From Tissierellales bacterium (GTDB lineage: Bacteria; Bacillota; Clostridia; Tissierellales; VENL01), in contig JANQLB010000084.1 of NCBI GenBank assembly GCA_028280805.1, positions 62,001 through 126,000 on the forward strand: a stretch of DNA of 64,000 nucleotides. Direction: 5' to 3'. Below the pieces are notes generated by a model that was not told the origin of the DNA, searched no databases, and worked only from the letters and a program-made list of their open reading frames with translations. Both the position numbers and the translations under genes were made by a program. Positions 53,884-61,715 of the stretch are shown piece after piece (the stretch's first letter is position 1; each line of letters opens with the position of its first letter).

Positions 53884-54864
53884 CTATTGTCTACATTTTA
53901 GCTTATAAATAATTGCTCCTATTGATATTAAAAAGAAAACAAAACCACTCAACGATTGAACAAAGACATACGTCAGATAAAAAATATTCTCAATTATTGT
54001 TTGAGATAATTGAAAATGAAATGCTATACCATATACAGTAGTTGCTACTATAGGCATGATAATAATAAATAGAAGATTAAAAGGTTTAATATTTCCACTT
54101 AAAGCGTTTAAAATTGTATCTTTATTATCATTGTTTTTATTAATAAATAACACGCCATAACATAATATTAATAAAAGTCCTAACTTTAAAATAGCATATG
54201 GAATTTGAAGTTGAATATTTAATATAAAGTAAATAGATATTAATATAATAAATATCCTATACATCCATTTTGTTGGTTTAAATGATTTTATCCAAACTTT
54301 ATCTAACAACCAATGAGATACAATCAAAATAATAGTAATAAAAAATGCGTATCCTGCAAATTGCTCAACACTCCATATACCTGAATTAGCTGTGTTAGTA
54401 GCTTGATTTACATCTTCGGCAAATTCAGGAAGCCATAATGTTAAAGACCAAGTACCCCAGAATAAACCAAATACAATATTTCCTAAAAGCAATTTCAATT
54501 TTTCTCCATGTATTAACCATTTTCTTATTAAATAATAGCCAAAAACAATACTTATCGGTGCATGCCAAGCCAAGGAAGTATATGATATGCTGAAAACTGC
54601 AAATAATCCTCCTTCATATATAATATTTGCTAGTACTCCTTCAACTAATAATCCGTAAATTGAAGCTGATATGAACAAATCGGATAATCCTCTTACTTTA
54701 AATACATCTAATGACCACAGGAAGAAAAATGAAGGTAATAGATAATATAAAACTAATTCAAAGTAAACATATCCTTGAGCATAGAAGTAAGCTTTTTCTG
54801 AAAAGAATACAAATATCGAAGCAGAAAAAAACAGAAAAACCAGCATATTAACTGCATTTCTCAT
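53884..54864 (-). CDS. Polytopic membrane protein of unknown function
   Basis: 326 residues with about nine or ten transmembrane helices. Features: VYFELVLYYLLPSFFFLWSLDVFKVRG, YTSLAWHAPISIVFGYYLIRKW and WGTWSLTLWLPEF. I recognise no family. A histidine and several tryptophans lie within membrane segments. TAGGAGGATAG precedes the start on the minus strand. It stands alone, divergent from the metK leader. Confidence 0.6.
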   Translation of the reverse strand: MRNAVNMLVFLFFSASIFVFFSEKAYFYAQGYVYFELVLYYLLPSFFFLWSLDVFKVRGLSDLFISASIYGLLVEGVLANIIYEGGLFAVFSISYTSLAWHAPISIVFGYYLIRKWLIHGEKLKLLLGNIVFGLFWGTWSLTLWLPEFAEDVNQATNTANSGIWSVEQFAGYAFFITIILIVSHWLLDKVWIKSFKPTKWMYRIFIILISIYFILNIQLQIPYAILKLGLLLILCYGVLFINKNNDNKDTILNALSGNIKPFNLLFIIIMPIVATTVYGIAFHFQLSQTIIENIFYLTYVFVQSLSGFVFFLISIGAIIYKLKCRQ

Positions 54865-54964
54865 AAACTATCCTCCTACTCTAAATTTATTTTCTCTATA
54901 TAGGTTTAGACATAAATTATATAAAAAACCCTTCATATTTTTAATTATTTATTTTTAATTTTTA

Positions 54965-54997
54965 TTGACTAATTACATCCTCATATGGTATTATAAT
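54965..54997 (+). promoter_or_regulatory. Promoter of the metK riboswitch leader
   Basis: TTGACT (54965-54970), 18 bases, then TGGTATTAT (54986-54994; extended -10). A TATAAT overlaps at 54992-54997. The aptamer starts about 30 bases later. Confidence 0.6.
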
Positions 54998-55027
54998 ACT
55001 CGTGAAAACTATATAAAAAACTTGATG

Positions 55028-55180
55028 CCTTATCAAGAGTGGTGGAGGGTATGGACCCTTTGAAACCCAGCAACCATTGGCTGTGAGCTAAACGGTGCTA
55101 AATCCTACAGAACTTTAAGTTCTGAAAGATGAGGTTTTACCTGGAAATTTGCCTCTTTCTTTTAGAAGGGGGCTTTTTTG
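55028..55180 (+). promoter_or_regulatory. SAM-I (S-box) riboswitch of metK
   Basis: P1 is CCTTATC (55028-55034) with GATGAGG (55128-55134). Inside are the conserved AAGAGTGGTGGAGGG, the ACCCTTTGAAACCCAGCAACC segment (in two halves, 55054-55074) and GGTGCTAAATCC, all hallmarks of the SAM-I aptamer. A terminator stem GCCTCTTTCT (55151-55160) and AGAAGGGGGC (55164-55173) with six T follows. When SAM binds, transcription stops before metK. It uses the right side of P1 as the switch strand. Confidence 0.95.
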
Positions 55181-55377
55181 CTTTAAATTATAGATTAAAG
55201 CATTATAAATTATATTATATATGCTGAAAATTTAGGTAATTGAAGCGAACTGAATCTTACTTTATTTAAAAGATATGTGATTATTATATTTTGCAGATCA
55301 ATATATGGGACGTTAAATTTTTTAATTTTAACAACCACATATCTTAAAATACAATATTTAGTTAAGGAGGTAACAAA

Positions 55378-56562
55378 ATGAAAAAATGGTTATTTACATC
55401 AGAATCAGTTACAGAAGGTCATCCAGATAAGATATGTGACCAAATATCAGATTCAATCTTGGATGCTATATTAGCAACTGATCCTCAAGCCAGAGTTGCT
55501 TGTGAAACATCAGTTACTACAGGACTGGTATTAGTAGCTGGAGAAATAACGACAGAATGTTATGTTGACATTTCTAAGATAGTAAGAAAAACAATTGAAG
55601 ATATTGGGTATACGAGAGCTAAGTATGGGTTTGATTGTGATACCTGTGCAGTACTTACTTCAATTGATGAACAATCTCCAGATATAGCTATGGGAGTAAA
55701 TGAGGCATTAGAACACAGGGAAGATAAGGAAGATGAATTAGATTTAATTGGTGCAGGAGACCAAGGTATAATGTTTGGTTTTGCTTGCAATGAAACTGCG
55801 GAGCTTATGCCGTTACCAATATCCTTAGCACATAAGCTTGCCAGAAGGTTATCAAAAGTAAGAAAAGATGGTACTCTTAAATATTTAAGACCAGATGGAA
55901 AAACACAAGTAACTGTTGAATACCATGACAAAAAGCCGGTTAGAGTTGATACAGTAGTAATATCTACTCAACATAGTCAAAATGTTGAGATTAATGAAAT
56001 TGAAAGAGATTTAATACAACACGTTATACAAAAAACTATTCCTTCACATCTATTAGATAATGATACAAAATACTACATCAACCCGACAGGTAGATTTGTA
56101 ATTGGTGGACCACAGGGAGATGCAGGTTTAACCGGAAGAAAAATAATAGTTGATACCTATGGAGGATATGCTCGTCACGGAGGAGGGGCTTTCTCTGGAA
56201 AAGACCCGACAAAGGTAGATAGATCAGCAGCTTATGCATCAAGATATGTGGCTAAAAACATTGTAGCAGCAGGACTAGCTGATAAATGTGAAGTTCAGCT
56301 TGCATATGCAATAGGAGTTGCCCAGCCAGTATCTGTATTAGTTGATACATTTGGGACTAATAAGATTGAAGAATCAAAGATTGAAGAATTGATAAATAAG
56401 CATTTTGATTTAAGGCCTGCTGCAATAATAAGGGACCTTGATTTAAGGAGACCTATTTATAAAAATGTTGCAGCATATGGACATTTTGGTAGAGATGATT
56501 TAGACCTTCCGTGGGAAAAAACAGATAAAGCAGATATTTTGTCCAAAGAAGGATTAAAATAG
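55378..56562 (+). CDS. metK: S-adenosylmethionine synthetase
   Basis: MetK (394 residues) makes SAM from methionine and [34 protein letters not shown] (ATP-binding hexapeptide region), [13 protein letters not shown] and [16 protein letters not shown] are all intact. TTAAGGAGGT precedes the ATG. It is controlled by the SAM-I riboswitch about 200 bases upstream, forming end-product feedback. A very long hairpin terminator begins at its stop codon. Confidence 0.97.
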   Translation: MKKWLFTSESVTEGHPDKICDQISDSILDAILATDPQARVACETSVTTGLVLVAGEITTECYVDISKIVRKTIEDIGYTRAKYGFDCDTCAVLTSIDEQSPDIAMGVNEALEHREDKEDELDLIGAGDQGIMFGFACNETAELMPLPISLAHKLARRLSKVRKDGTLKYLRPDGKTQVTVEYHDKKPVRVDTVVISTQHSQNVEINEIERDLIQHVIQKTIPSHLLDNDTKYYINPTGRFVIGGPQGDAGLTGRKIIVDTYGGYARHGGGAFSGKDPTKVDRSAAYASRYVAKNIVAAGLADKCEVQLAYAIGVAQPVSVLVDTFGTNKIEESKIEELINKHFDLRPAAIIRDLDLRRPIYKNVAAYGHFGRDDLDLPWEKTDKADILSKEGLK

Positions 56563-56618
56563 AAGAATAAAAATAGACTTATGTGCACTTCACTTCATAA
56601 GTCTATTTTTATTCTTCT
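56561..56618 (+). terminator. 23-bp perfect hairpin terminator of metK
   Basis: Arms 56561-56583 and 56596-56618 are perfect complements around a 12-base loop (TGCACTTCACTT). The left arm includes the last bases of the metK stop codon. The A and T tracts in the arms make it a likely bidirectional terminator. The remaining gap to 56751 shows nothing else. Confidence 0.85.
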
Positions 56619-56751
56619 ATTTATTATATGTAATATATAAAAAAGTAAAAACAATCTCTAAGGAGTAATAACATATTTTCGTAGATAAGCATATTATAAT
56701 ATTAAATAATTATTTTTCATTTAAAAATAAAAGATATAAGAGGGATAGCCT

Positions 56752-57060
56752 ATGCTACTACTATTTTTTACATTTATTGTTTACGTTTTTTTCATATATG
56801 GTATAGTTGAGTTTTTGAGAAAAGTATATATTGATTTTACTAGGAGTAATAAATCATACAACCCTCCTCCAATAAAGGTACTGGTAGACAATCAGGAAGA
56901 TATAGAGTACACAATAAGAAGTTTACAAAAAAATTACAATAAAATGATTATTCTGCTTACGGAAGACATACAAATCCCAAAGACAATAGGTAGTATTTCA
57001 GACAATATTAACATAGAATTTAAGCGTGTACAAAAAGAGACTGATGCTGGAAGGTGCTAA
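56752..57060 (+). CDS. Small membrane-anchored protein of unknown function
   Basis: 102 residues with one N-terminal transmembrane helix (about 2-24) and a soluble tail (PPPIKVLVDNQEDIEYTIRSLQKNYNKMIILLTEDI). The tail has an alternating strand-helix pattern. No family recognised. AGAGGGATAG precedes the ATG. It is a single gene with its own terminator, just upstream of recD2. Confidence 0.6.
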   Translation: MLLLFFTFIVYVFFIYGIVEFLRKVYIDFTRSNKSYNPPPIKVLVDNQEDIEYTIRSLQKNYNKMIILLTEDIQIPKTIGSISDNINIEFKRVQKETDAGRC

Positions 57061-57081
57061 TTTAACCCTCCAGTTTTATTT
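57047..57081 (+). terminator. Terminator overlapping the end of the 56752 gene
   Basis: CTGGAAGGT (57047-57055) pairs with ACCCTCCAG (57065-57073), one mismatch; TTTTATTTT follows. Confidence 0.6.
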
Positions 57082-57129
57082 TACTATTAAACAAAGACAA
57101 GCTATATTCATAACTTACATTTATAACTG

Positions 57130-57158
57130 TTTTTGAAGATAAAGAATAGTGTTATAAT
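57130..57158 (+). promoter_or_regulatory. Extended -10 promoter of recD2
   Basis: TGTTATAAT (57150-57158) gives TGn plus a perfect TATAAT; TTTTTG (57130-57135) sits 17 bases upstream of it. It is 43 bases before the GTG start. Confidence 0.5.
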
Positions 57159-57200
57159 AATACTGATAGACTTACGACAAAAGTATCGGAGGGTATTATA

Positions 57201-59429
57201 GTGGTAACAGTAGAAGGTACTGTAGAAGAAATTATATTTCAAAATGAATCAAATGGTTATACTGTAGCAGTTATTGAAACTCAGGATGATATAGTAACTA
57301 TTGTTGGATGTATCCCAATTATAAACATGGGTGAAACTTTAAGAGTACAAGGACAGTGGGACTATCATCCAAATTATGGTCAACAGCTAAAAATAGAATC
57401 ATACTCAACAGTAGTTCCTGCAACTTTAAATGGTATAGAAAAATACTTATCATCCGGTCTGATACCGGGTATAGGTCCTAAAATTGCTAAAAAAATAGTA
57501 GAGCAGTTTGGGATTGATTCTATTGACATACTTCAATATAATCCAGAAAAACTAAAACTAGTAGAAGGCATTGGTGAGAAAAAAGCACAGAAAGTTATTG
57601 AGGCTTATGCTGAGCAGAGGGAATTAAGAGAGGTAATGATTTTTCTGCAAAATTATGGTATTAGTGTAAACCTCGGAGTGAAAATATATAAAAAATACGG
57701 AGATGAAACTATTGTTAAAGTTAAAGAAAATCCTTACAGACTATCTGAAGATATTTTCGGAATAGGATTTAAAATGGCAGATAAGATTGCTCAAAGCATG
57801 GGAATTAATTCTACGTCAAAATATAGAATAAATGCAGGCATAAAGTTTATATTGATGGAGTCCTCAGGTAAGGGGCATACATATTTACCTAAAGAAATTT
57901 TGATAAAAGAAGTAGTTAGTTTATTATCAGTTAATAAAGAGCTTGTAGAAAATGGAGTAACTGAATTAGCATTAAATCAGGAGATTCAATTAGAAAATCT
58001 AAATGGAGAAATTTGTATATATTATATGTCTTATTATTATGCTGAAACTAATGTATGTAAAAAACTAATAGAACTTTCTCAAACTGACGTAGATAAATTT
58101 AAAATAGACATAGATAAAGCAATAAGTAAGATAGAAAAAAAAGAATCTATCCAGTTTGCTAATAAACAAAAAGAATCAATTAAGGAAGCTATAGAAAATG
58201 GAGTATTAATTATAACTGGTGGTCCCGGAACCGGAAAAACTACTACTATCAACAGTATCATTCAGCTTTTCGAAGAACAGAATTTATCCATTTCATTAGC
58301 GGCTCCTACGGGAAGGGCAGCAAAACGAATGAGTGAAGCCACTGGTAGGGAAGCAAAAACTATTCATAGAATGTTAGAATATAACTATGTAGATGATGAA
58401 GTAGGTATGGCTTTTTCTAAGGATGATGGAACTCCTGTTGAGTCTGATGTTGTAATAATTGATGAAGTTTCAATGGTAGATATATTATTGATGAATACTT
58501 TATTAAAGGCAATTATGCCCGGTACTAGAATTATATTAGTTGGAGATGTTGATCAACTGCCGTCTGTAGGACCGGGTAATGTACTAAGGGATATAATAGA
58601 TAGCAGAATTATAAAAGTAGTTAAGCTGGATGACATATTTAGACAGGCCAAAGAAAGCATGATAATTGTTAATGCTCATAGAATTAATAAAGGAGAGAAA
58701 CCTCACTTAAATATTAAAGATAAAGATTTCTTTTTTATGAATAGAAATACTGGTGATAGTATTGTAGATACAATTATTGAACTGTGTCATGAAAGACTGC
58801 CGAAATTTAATGGTTATGATCCTCTGAGAGATATTCAGATATTAACTCCGATGAAAAAGGGAGATACAGGAGTTAATATTTTAAATCAAAAAATGCAGGA
58901 TAATTTAAATCCAAAAACAAAAGGAAAGGTTGAAAAAAAGGTTGGAGATATTACGTTTAGGGTAGGAGATAAGGTAATGCAGGTAAAGAATAACTACAAG
59001 CAGAAATGGAGATTAAAAGAAAATAATCAGATAATAGAAGAAGGTGAAGGTGTTTTTAACGGAGATTATGGATTTATTATAAATATTGATAATGAAGATG
59101 GTGAATTTACAATACTGTTTGACGACAATAAAGAAGCAGTATATCAGTTCGGTCAGTTAGATGAACTTAAGTTAGCGTATGCTACCACAATTCATAAGAG
59201 TCAGGGAAGTGAGTTTCCTGTAGTAATTATACCTTCAGCGTGGGGTCCGCCTATGTTATTAACTAGAAATTTACTATATACTGCTATTACTAGAGCTAAG
59301 GAGTTAGTTGTTTTAGTTGGAGTAGAAAAATACCTTTACATGATGATAGATAACAATAGAATAACTACAAGATATTCCGGACTAAAAGATAGAATGTTAA
59401 AGGTATTTGATATGATTATAAGAGATTAG
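57201..59429 (+). CDS. recD2: RecD2-type 5'-3' DNA helicase
   Basis: 742 residues. The N-terminal OB-like part (VEGTVEEIIFQNESNGYTV) and helix-hairpin-helix region (GLIPGIGPKIAKKIVEQFG, LVEGIGEKKAQ) precede a superfamily 1B helicase with Walker A GGPGTGKTTT (about 340-349), Walker B VVIIDEVSMVD, LVGDVDQLPSVG and the C-terminal ATTIHKSQGSEFPVVI and LYTAITRAK. It acts in recombination and repair without RecBC. GTG start after CGGAGGG. Probable operon with comFC, 11 bases downstream. Confidence 0.94.
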   Translation: MVTVEGTVEEIIFQNESNGYTVAVIETQDDIVTIVGCIPIINMGETLRVQGQWDYHPNYGQQLKIESYSTVVPATLNGIEKYLSSGLIPGIGPKIAKKIVEQFGIDSIDILQYNPEKLKLVEGIGEKKAQKVIEAYAEQRELREVMIFLQNYGISVNLGVKIYKKYGDETIVKVKENPYRLSEDIFGIGFKMADKIAQSMGINSTSKYRINAGIKFILMESSGKGHTYLPKEILIKEVVSLLSVNKELVENGVTELALNQEIQLENLNGEICIYYMSYYYAETNVCKKLIELSQTDVDKFKIDIDKAISKIEKKESIQFANKQKESIKEAIENGVLIITGGPGTGKTTTINSIIQLFEEQNLSISLAAPTGRAAKRMSEATGREAKTIHRMLEYNYVDDEVGMAFSKDDGTPVESDVVIIDEVSMVDILLMNTLLKAIMPGTRIILVGDVDQLPSVGPGNVLRDIIDSRIIKVVKLDDIFRQAKESMIIVNAHRINKGEKPHLNIKDKDFFFMNRNTGDSIVDTIIELCHERLPKFNGYDPLRDIQILTPMKKGDTGVNILNQKMQDNLNPKTKGKVEKKVGDITFRVGDKVMQVKNNYKQKWRLKENNQIIEEGEGVFNGDYGFIINIDNEDGEFTILFDDNKEAVYQFGQLDELKLAYATTIHKSQGSEFPVVIIPSAWGPPMLLTRNLLYTAITRAKELVVLVGVEKYLYMMIDNNRITTRYSGLKDRMLKVFDMIIRD

Positions 59430-59440
59430 GTGATAAAGGT

Positions 59441-60205
59441 ATGTTAGAAATAAGAAAAAAACACAGCTTAATTAAAACGTTATTTTTAACAATATTAGAA
59501 CTTATATATCCAGAAGAAGATATATGCTTTATTTGTGATACCTATGATGACAGTATAGATGAAGAAAACATTTGTTTAAAATGTAAAGAAAATCTAAGAT
59601 TTATCAGTGATAATAAATGCTCAATTTGCGGTAAGCCTTTACAGTCAGATGCAGTTATAAAAAAGTGCTATAACTGCAAGAAACATCCTTATTACTTTTC
59701 AAAGGCTGTAGCTGCTTTAGAATATGAAGGAATTATAAAAGAAGTTATCTATAAATATAAATACGGTAATAAACCATATATCTATAAAGCTTTAGGAGCG
59801 TTACTTGTACAAGCTATTAGAGAAAGTGATATTAACATTAATGATATAGATATTATTGTTCCTGTACCTCTTCATAGATTTAAAATAATCAAAAGAGGTT
59901 TTAATCAATCAGAACTTCTTGCAAAGTATATATCTGACGCTTTTAATATTCCCATAAGTGTTAAAAATTTAATAAGAAGCAAAATGACTGTCAGGCAAAA
60001 CAATTTAGATAGATTAAACAGGCGCTCAAATATAAAGCGTGCATTCAAAATAAAGAAAAAAGATGATTTTATAGGGAAAAACATAATTCTTGTGGATGAC
60101 ATTTTTACTACTGGAATAACTGCTGATGAATGTTCTAAAGAACTGGTACAAGCAGGAGCTAGAGATATAATTGTAGTTACCTTGGCAACCGGAAAAAGTA
60201 ATTAA
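59441..60205 (+). CDS. comFC: ComFC-family phosphoribosyltransferase-like protein
   Basis: 254 residues. Two Cys-rich zinc motifs (CFICDTY...CLKC; CSICGKPL...CYNC) are followed by a phosphoribosyltransferase fold with IVPVPLHRFKIIKRGFNQSELLAK and the PRPP loop IILVDDIFTTGIT. ComFC is needed for DNA uptake in competence. In Bacillus subtilis it is also followed by yvyF and flgM. AGGTGATAAAGG precedes the ATG. Confidence 0.92.
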   Translation: MLEIRKKHSLIKTLFLTILELIYPEEDICFICDTYDDSIDEENICLKCKENLRFISDNKCSICGKPLQSDAVIKKCYNCKKHPYYFSKAVAALEYEGIIKEVIYKYKYGNKPYIYKALGALLVQAIRESDININDIDIIVPVPLHRFKIIKRGFNQSELLAKYISDAFNIPISVKNLIRSKMTVRQNNLDRLNRRSNIKRAFKIKKKDDFIGKNIILVDDIFTTGITADECSKELVQAGARDIIVVTLATGKSN

Positions 60206-60389
60206 GAGGAAATTAAAGCATGGTACAATACTACTATTTTTGTCTAATTTTAAAATATTAAAGGAATTATAAAATTAATATTGAATTAAATAGTTAAAAG
60301 CAGGTTACAATTAAAATTTTGATAATTTTGAAAATAATTTTATCCTATAGATTTGTTAAATAATAACTATTAACAATGGGGGTGAAGAT
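60206..60389 (+). other. Gap between comFC and yvyF
   Basis: 184 A/T-rich bases with no gene. No clear promoter or terminator was found apart from the GGGGGTGAAG ribosome site of yvyF at the end. Confidence 0.5.
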
Positions 60390-60794
60390 ATGAATATAAA
60401 GAATTGTGTAAAGTGCGGTAAGGTATATGTATATGACAACTATAAGCTCTGTAGAAATTGTCGCAAATTAGAAGAAGAAGATTTTCAGAAAGTCAAACAG
60501 TATATTTATGATAATCCGGGTGCAACGATGCAGGAAATATCTAGTGAAACAGGAGTAAGTATTCAAAGAATAATGAAATATTTAAGAGAAGGAAGATTAC
60601 AGTTAAGAGAAGAAAATTACAATTTAATTTTAGATTGTGAGAGGTGTGGTAAAGCAATTAGAACGGGAAGATATTGCGATAGATGTACAGATGAGATTCA
60701 TAAAGAATTCAAGGGTATTAATTCGACAAAAAATGAAAGATTTCAAAAATCTGATAAGGAGAAAATGTATATAGCTGATAGATATAAAAAATAA
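60390..60794 (+). CDS. yvyF: Flagellar operon protein YvyF
   Basis: 134 residues of the YvyF family (TIGR03826). An N-terminal zinc ribbon (CVKCGKVYVYDNYKLCRNC), a helix-turn-helix-like centre (GATMQEISSETGVSIQRIMKYLREG) and a C-terminal second ribbon (CERCGKAIRTGRYCDRC). It is the standard gene before flgM; its function is little known. GGGGGTGAAG precedes the ATG. Confidence 0.88.
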   Translation: MNIKNCVKCGKVYVYDNYKLCRNCRKLEEEDFQKVKQYIYDNPGATMQEISSETGVSIQRIMKYLREGRLQLREENYNLILDCERCGKAIRTGRYCDRCTDEIHKEFKGINSTKNERFQKSDKEKMYIADRYKK

Positions 60795-60812
60795 AATAAA
60801 ATTAAATACTTC

Positions 60813-60840
60813 TAAAGTACTTCCCCATTATTACCGATAA
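60813..60840 (+). promoter_or_regulatory. Sigma-D (sigma-28) promoter of flgM
   Basis: TAAA (60813-60816), 16 bases, ACCGATAA (60833-60840). The sigma-D consensus is TAAA-N15-GCCGATAA, so only one base of the -10 differs. flgM encodes the sigma-D antagonist and is under sigma-D control in Bacillus subtilis. Confidence 0.75.
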
Positions 60841-60876
60841 TAAAGATAGAAGAAACGGTGAAATGGGGTGTTTTTA

Positions 60877-61167
60877 TTGAAAATTTCTAATAATAAAATT
60901 CAAAAGATTTTACAAATGTACTCAAACCAAGACATTAATACTAAGAACAGTAAATCTTCAAGGTTAGATAAAAGAGATGAATTGAAACTTTCTACTGAGG
61001 CTAAAGATTTTCAGGTTGCTATGGACGCTGTAAAGAAAGTAGCTGATATTAGAAAAGATAAGGTTTCTGCAATTAAAAGCCGGATTGAATCAGGAACATA
61101 TCATGTGGATTCACGTGAAATTGTTGAAAAAATTTTTCAGGATACTAACATTGACGAAAGAGTATAG
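60877..61167 (+). CDS. flgM: Anti-sigma-D factor FlgM
   Basis: 96 residues. MKISNNKIQKIL at the start and the C-terminal sigma-binding helices KLSTEAKDFQVAMDAVKKV and IKSRIESGTYHVDSREIVEKI (RxxkIxxGxYxvd) are family signatures. It holds sigma-D inactive until the hook is finished. TTG 60877 is preferred, six bases after GGGGTG; a GTG at 60868 lies within that site. A sigma-D promoter precedes it. Confidence 0.9.
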   Translation: MKISNNKIQKILQMYSNQDINTKNSKSSRLDKRDELKLSTEAKDFQVAMDAVKKVADIRKDKVSAIKSRIESGTYHVDSREIVEKIFQDTNIDERV

Positions 61168-61186
61168 GAGTAGGTGGTGATTAATT

Positions 61187-61675
61187 ATGAAGAAGTCCAT
61201 TGAACAACTAAAAAAGGTATTATATGAGCAAATAGAAGTTTATAAGCATATACTTAGTTTATCCGTTAAAAAGACAGACATTGTGGTTAATGGACATATT
61301 AAGAAGTTAGAAGAAATAACTCAAGAGGAGCAAAAACTCATAATTAAAATAGGAAAGCTTGAAGACATTAGAGAAAATGTCATATATAACATTAACAGAG
61401 AATTAGGATTGGAAGAACTCAACATGACAAAGTTAAATGACTATCTTGAAGAAGCTGACAAAGTATTTATTAAAAACCTTAAAGATGAGCTGATGGATAT
61501 ATTAAATCAGATAAAGGAAAGAAATGAGTTAAATGGCAGCTTAATAAGTGATTCTTTAGAATATATAAATCTTAACATAGATATTTTAACTAATAGTACA
61601 ATAGACAATACTTATGACAATAAGCAGACTGACTCTAAAGTGATACAAAGAAGGATGTTTGATACTAAAGCTTAG
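61187..61675 (+). CDS. flgN: FlgN export chaperone
   Basis: 162 residues, almost wholly helical and charged, with the typical start SIEQLKKVLYEQIEVYKHILSLSVKKTDIVV. Position between flgM and flgK identifies it as FlgN (YvyG), the chaperone for hook-associated proteins FlgK and FlgL. GTAGGTGGTGA precedes the ATG. Confidence 0.82.
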   Translation: MKKSIEQLKKVLYEQIEVYKHILSLSVKKTDIVVNGHIKKLEEITQEEQKLIIKIGKLEDIRENVIYNINRELGLEELNMTKLNDYLEEADKVFIKNLKDELMDILNQIKERNELNGSLISDSLEYINLNIDILTNSTIDNTYDNKQTDSKVIQRRMFDTKA

Positions 61676-61715
61676 ATTATTTTTATAAAAGTTATAAGGA
61701 AAGGGAGAATAAATT

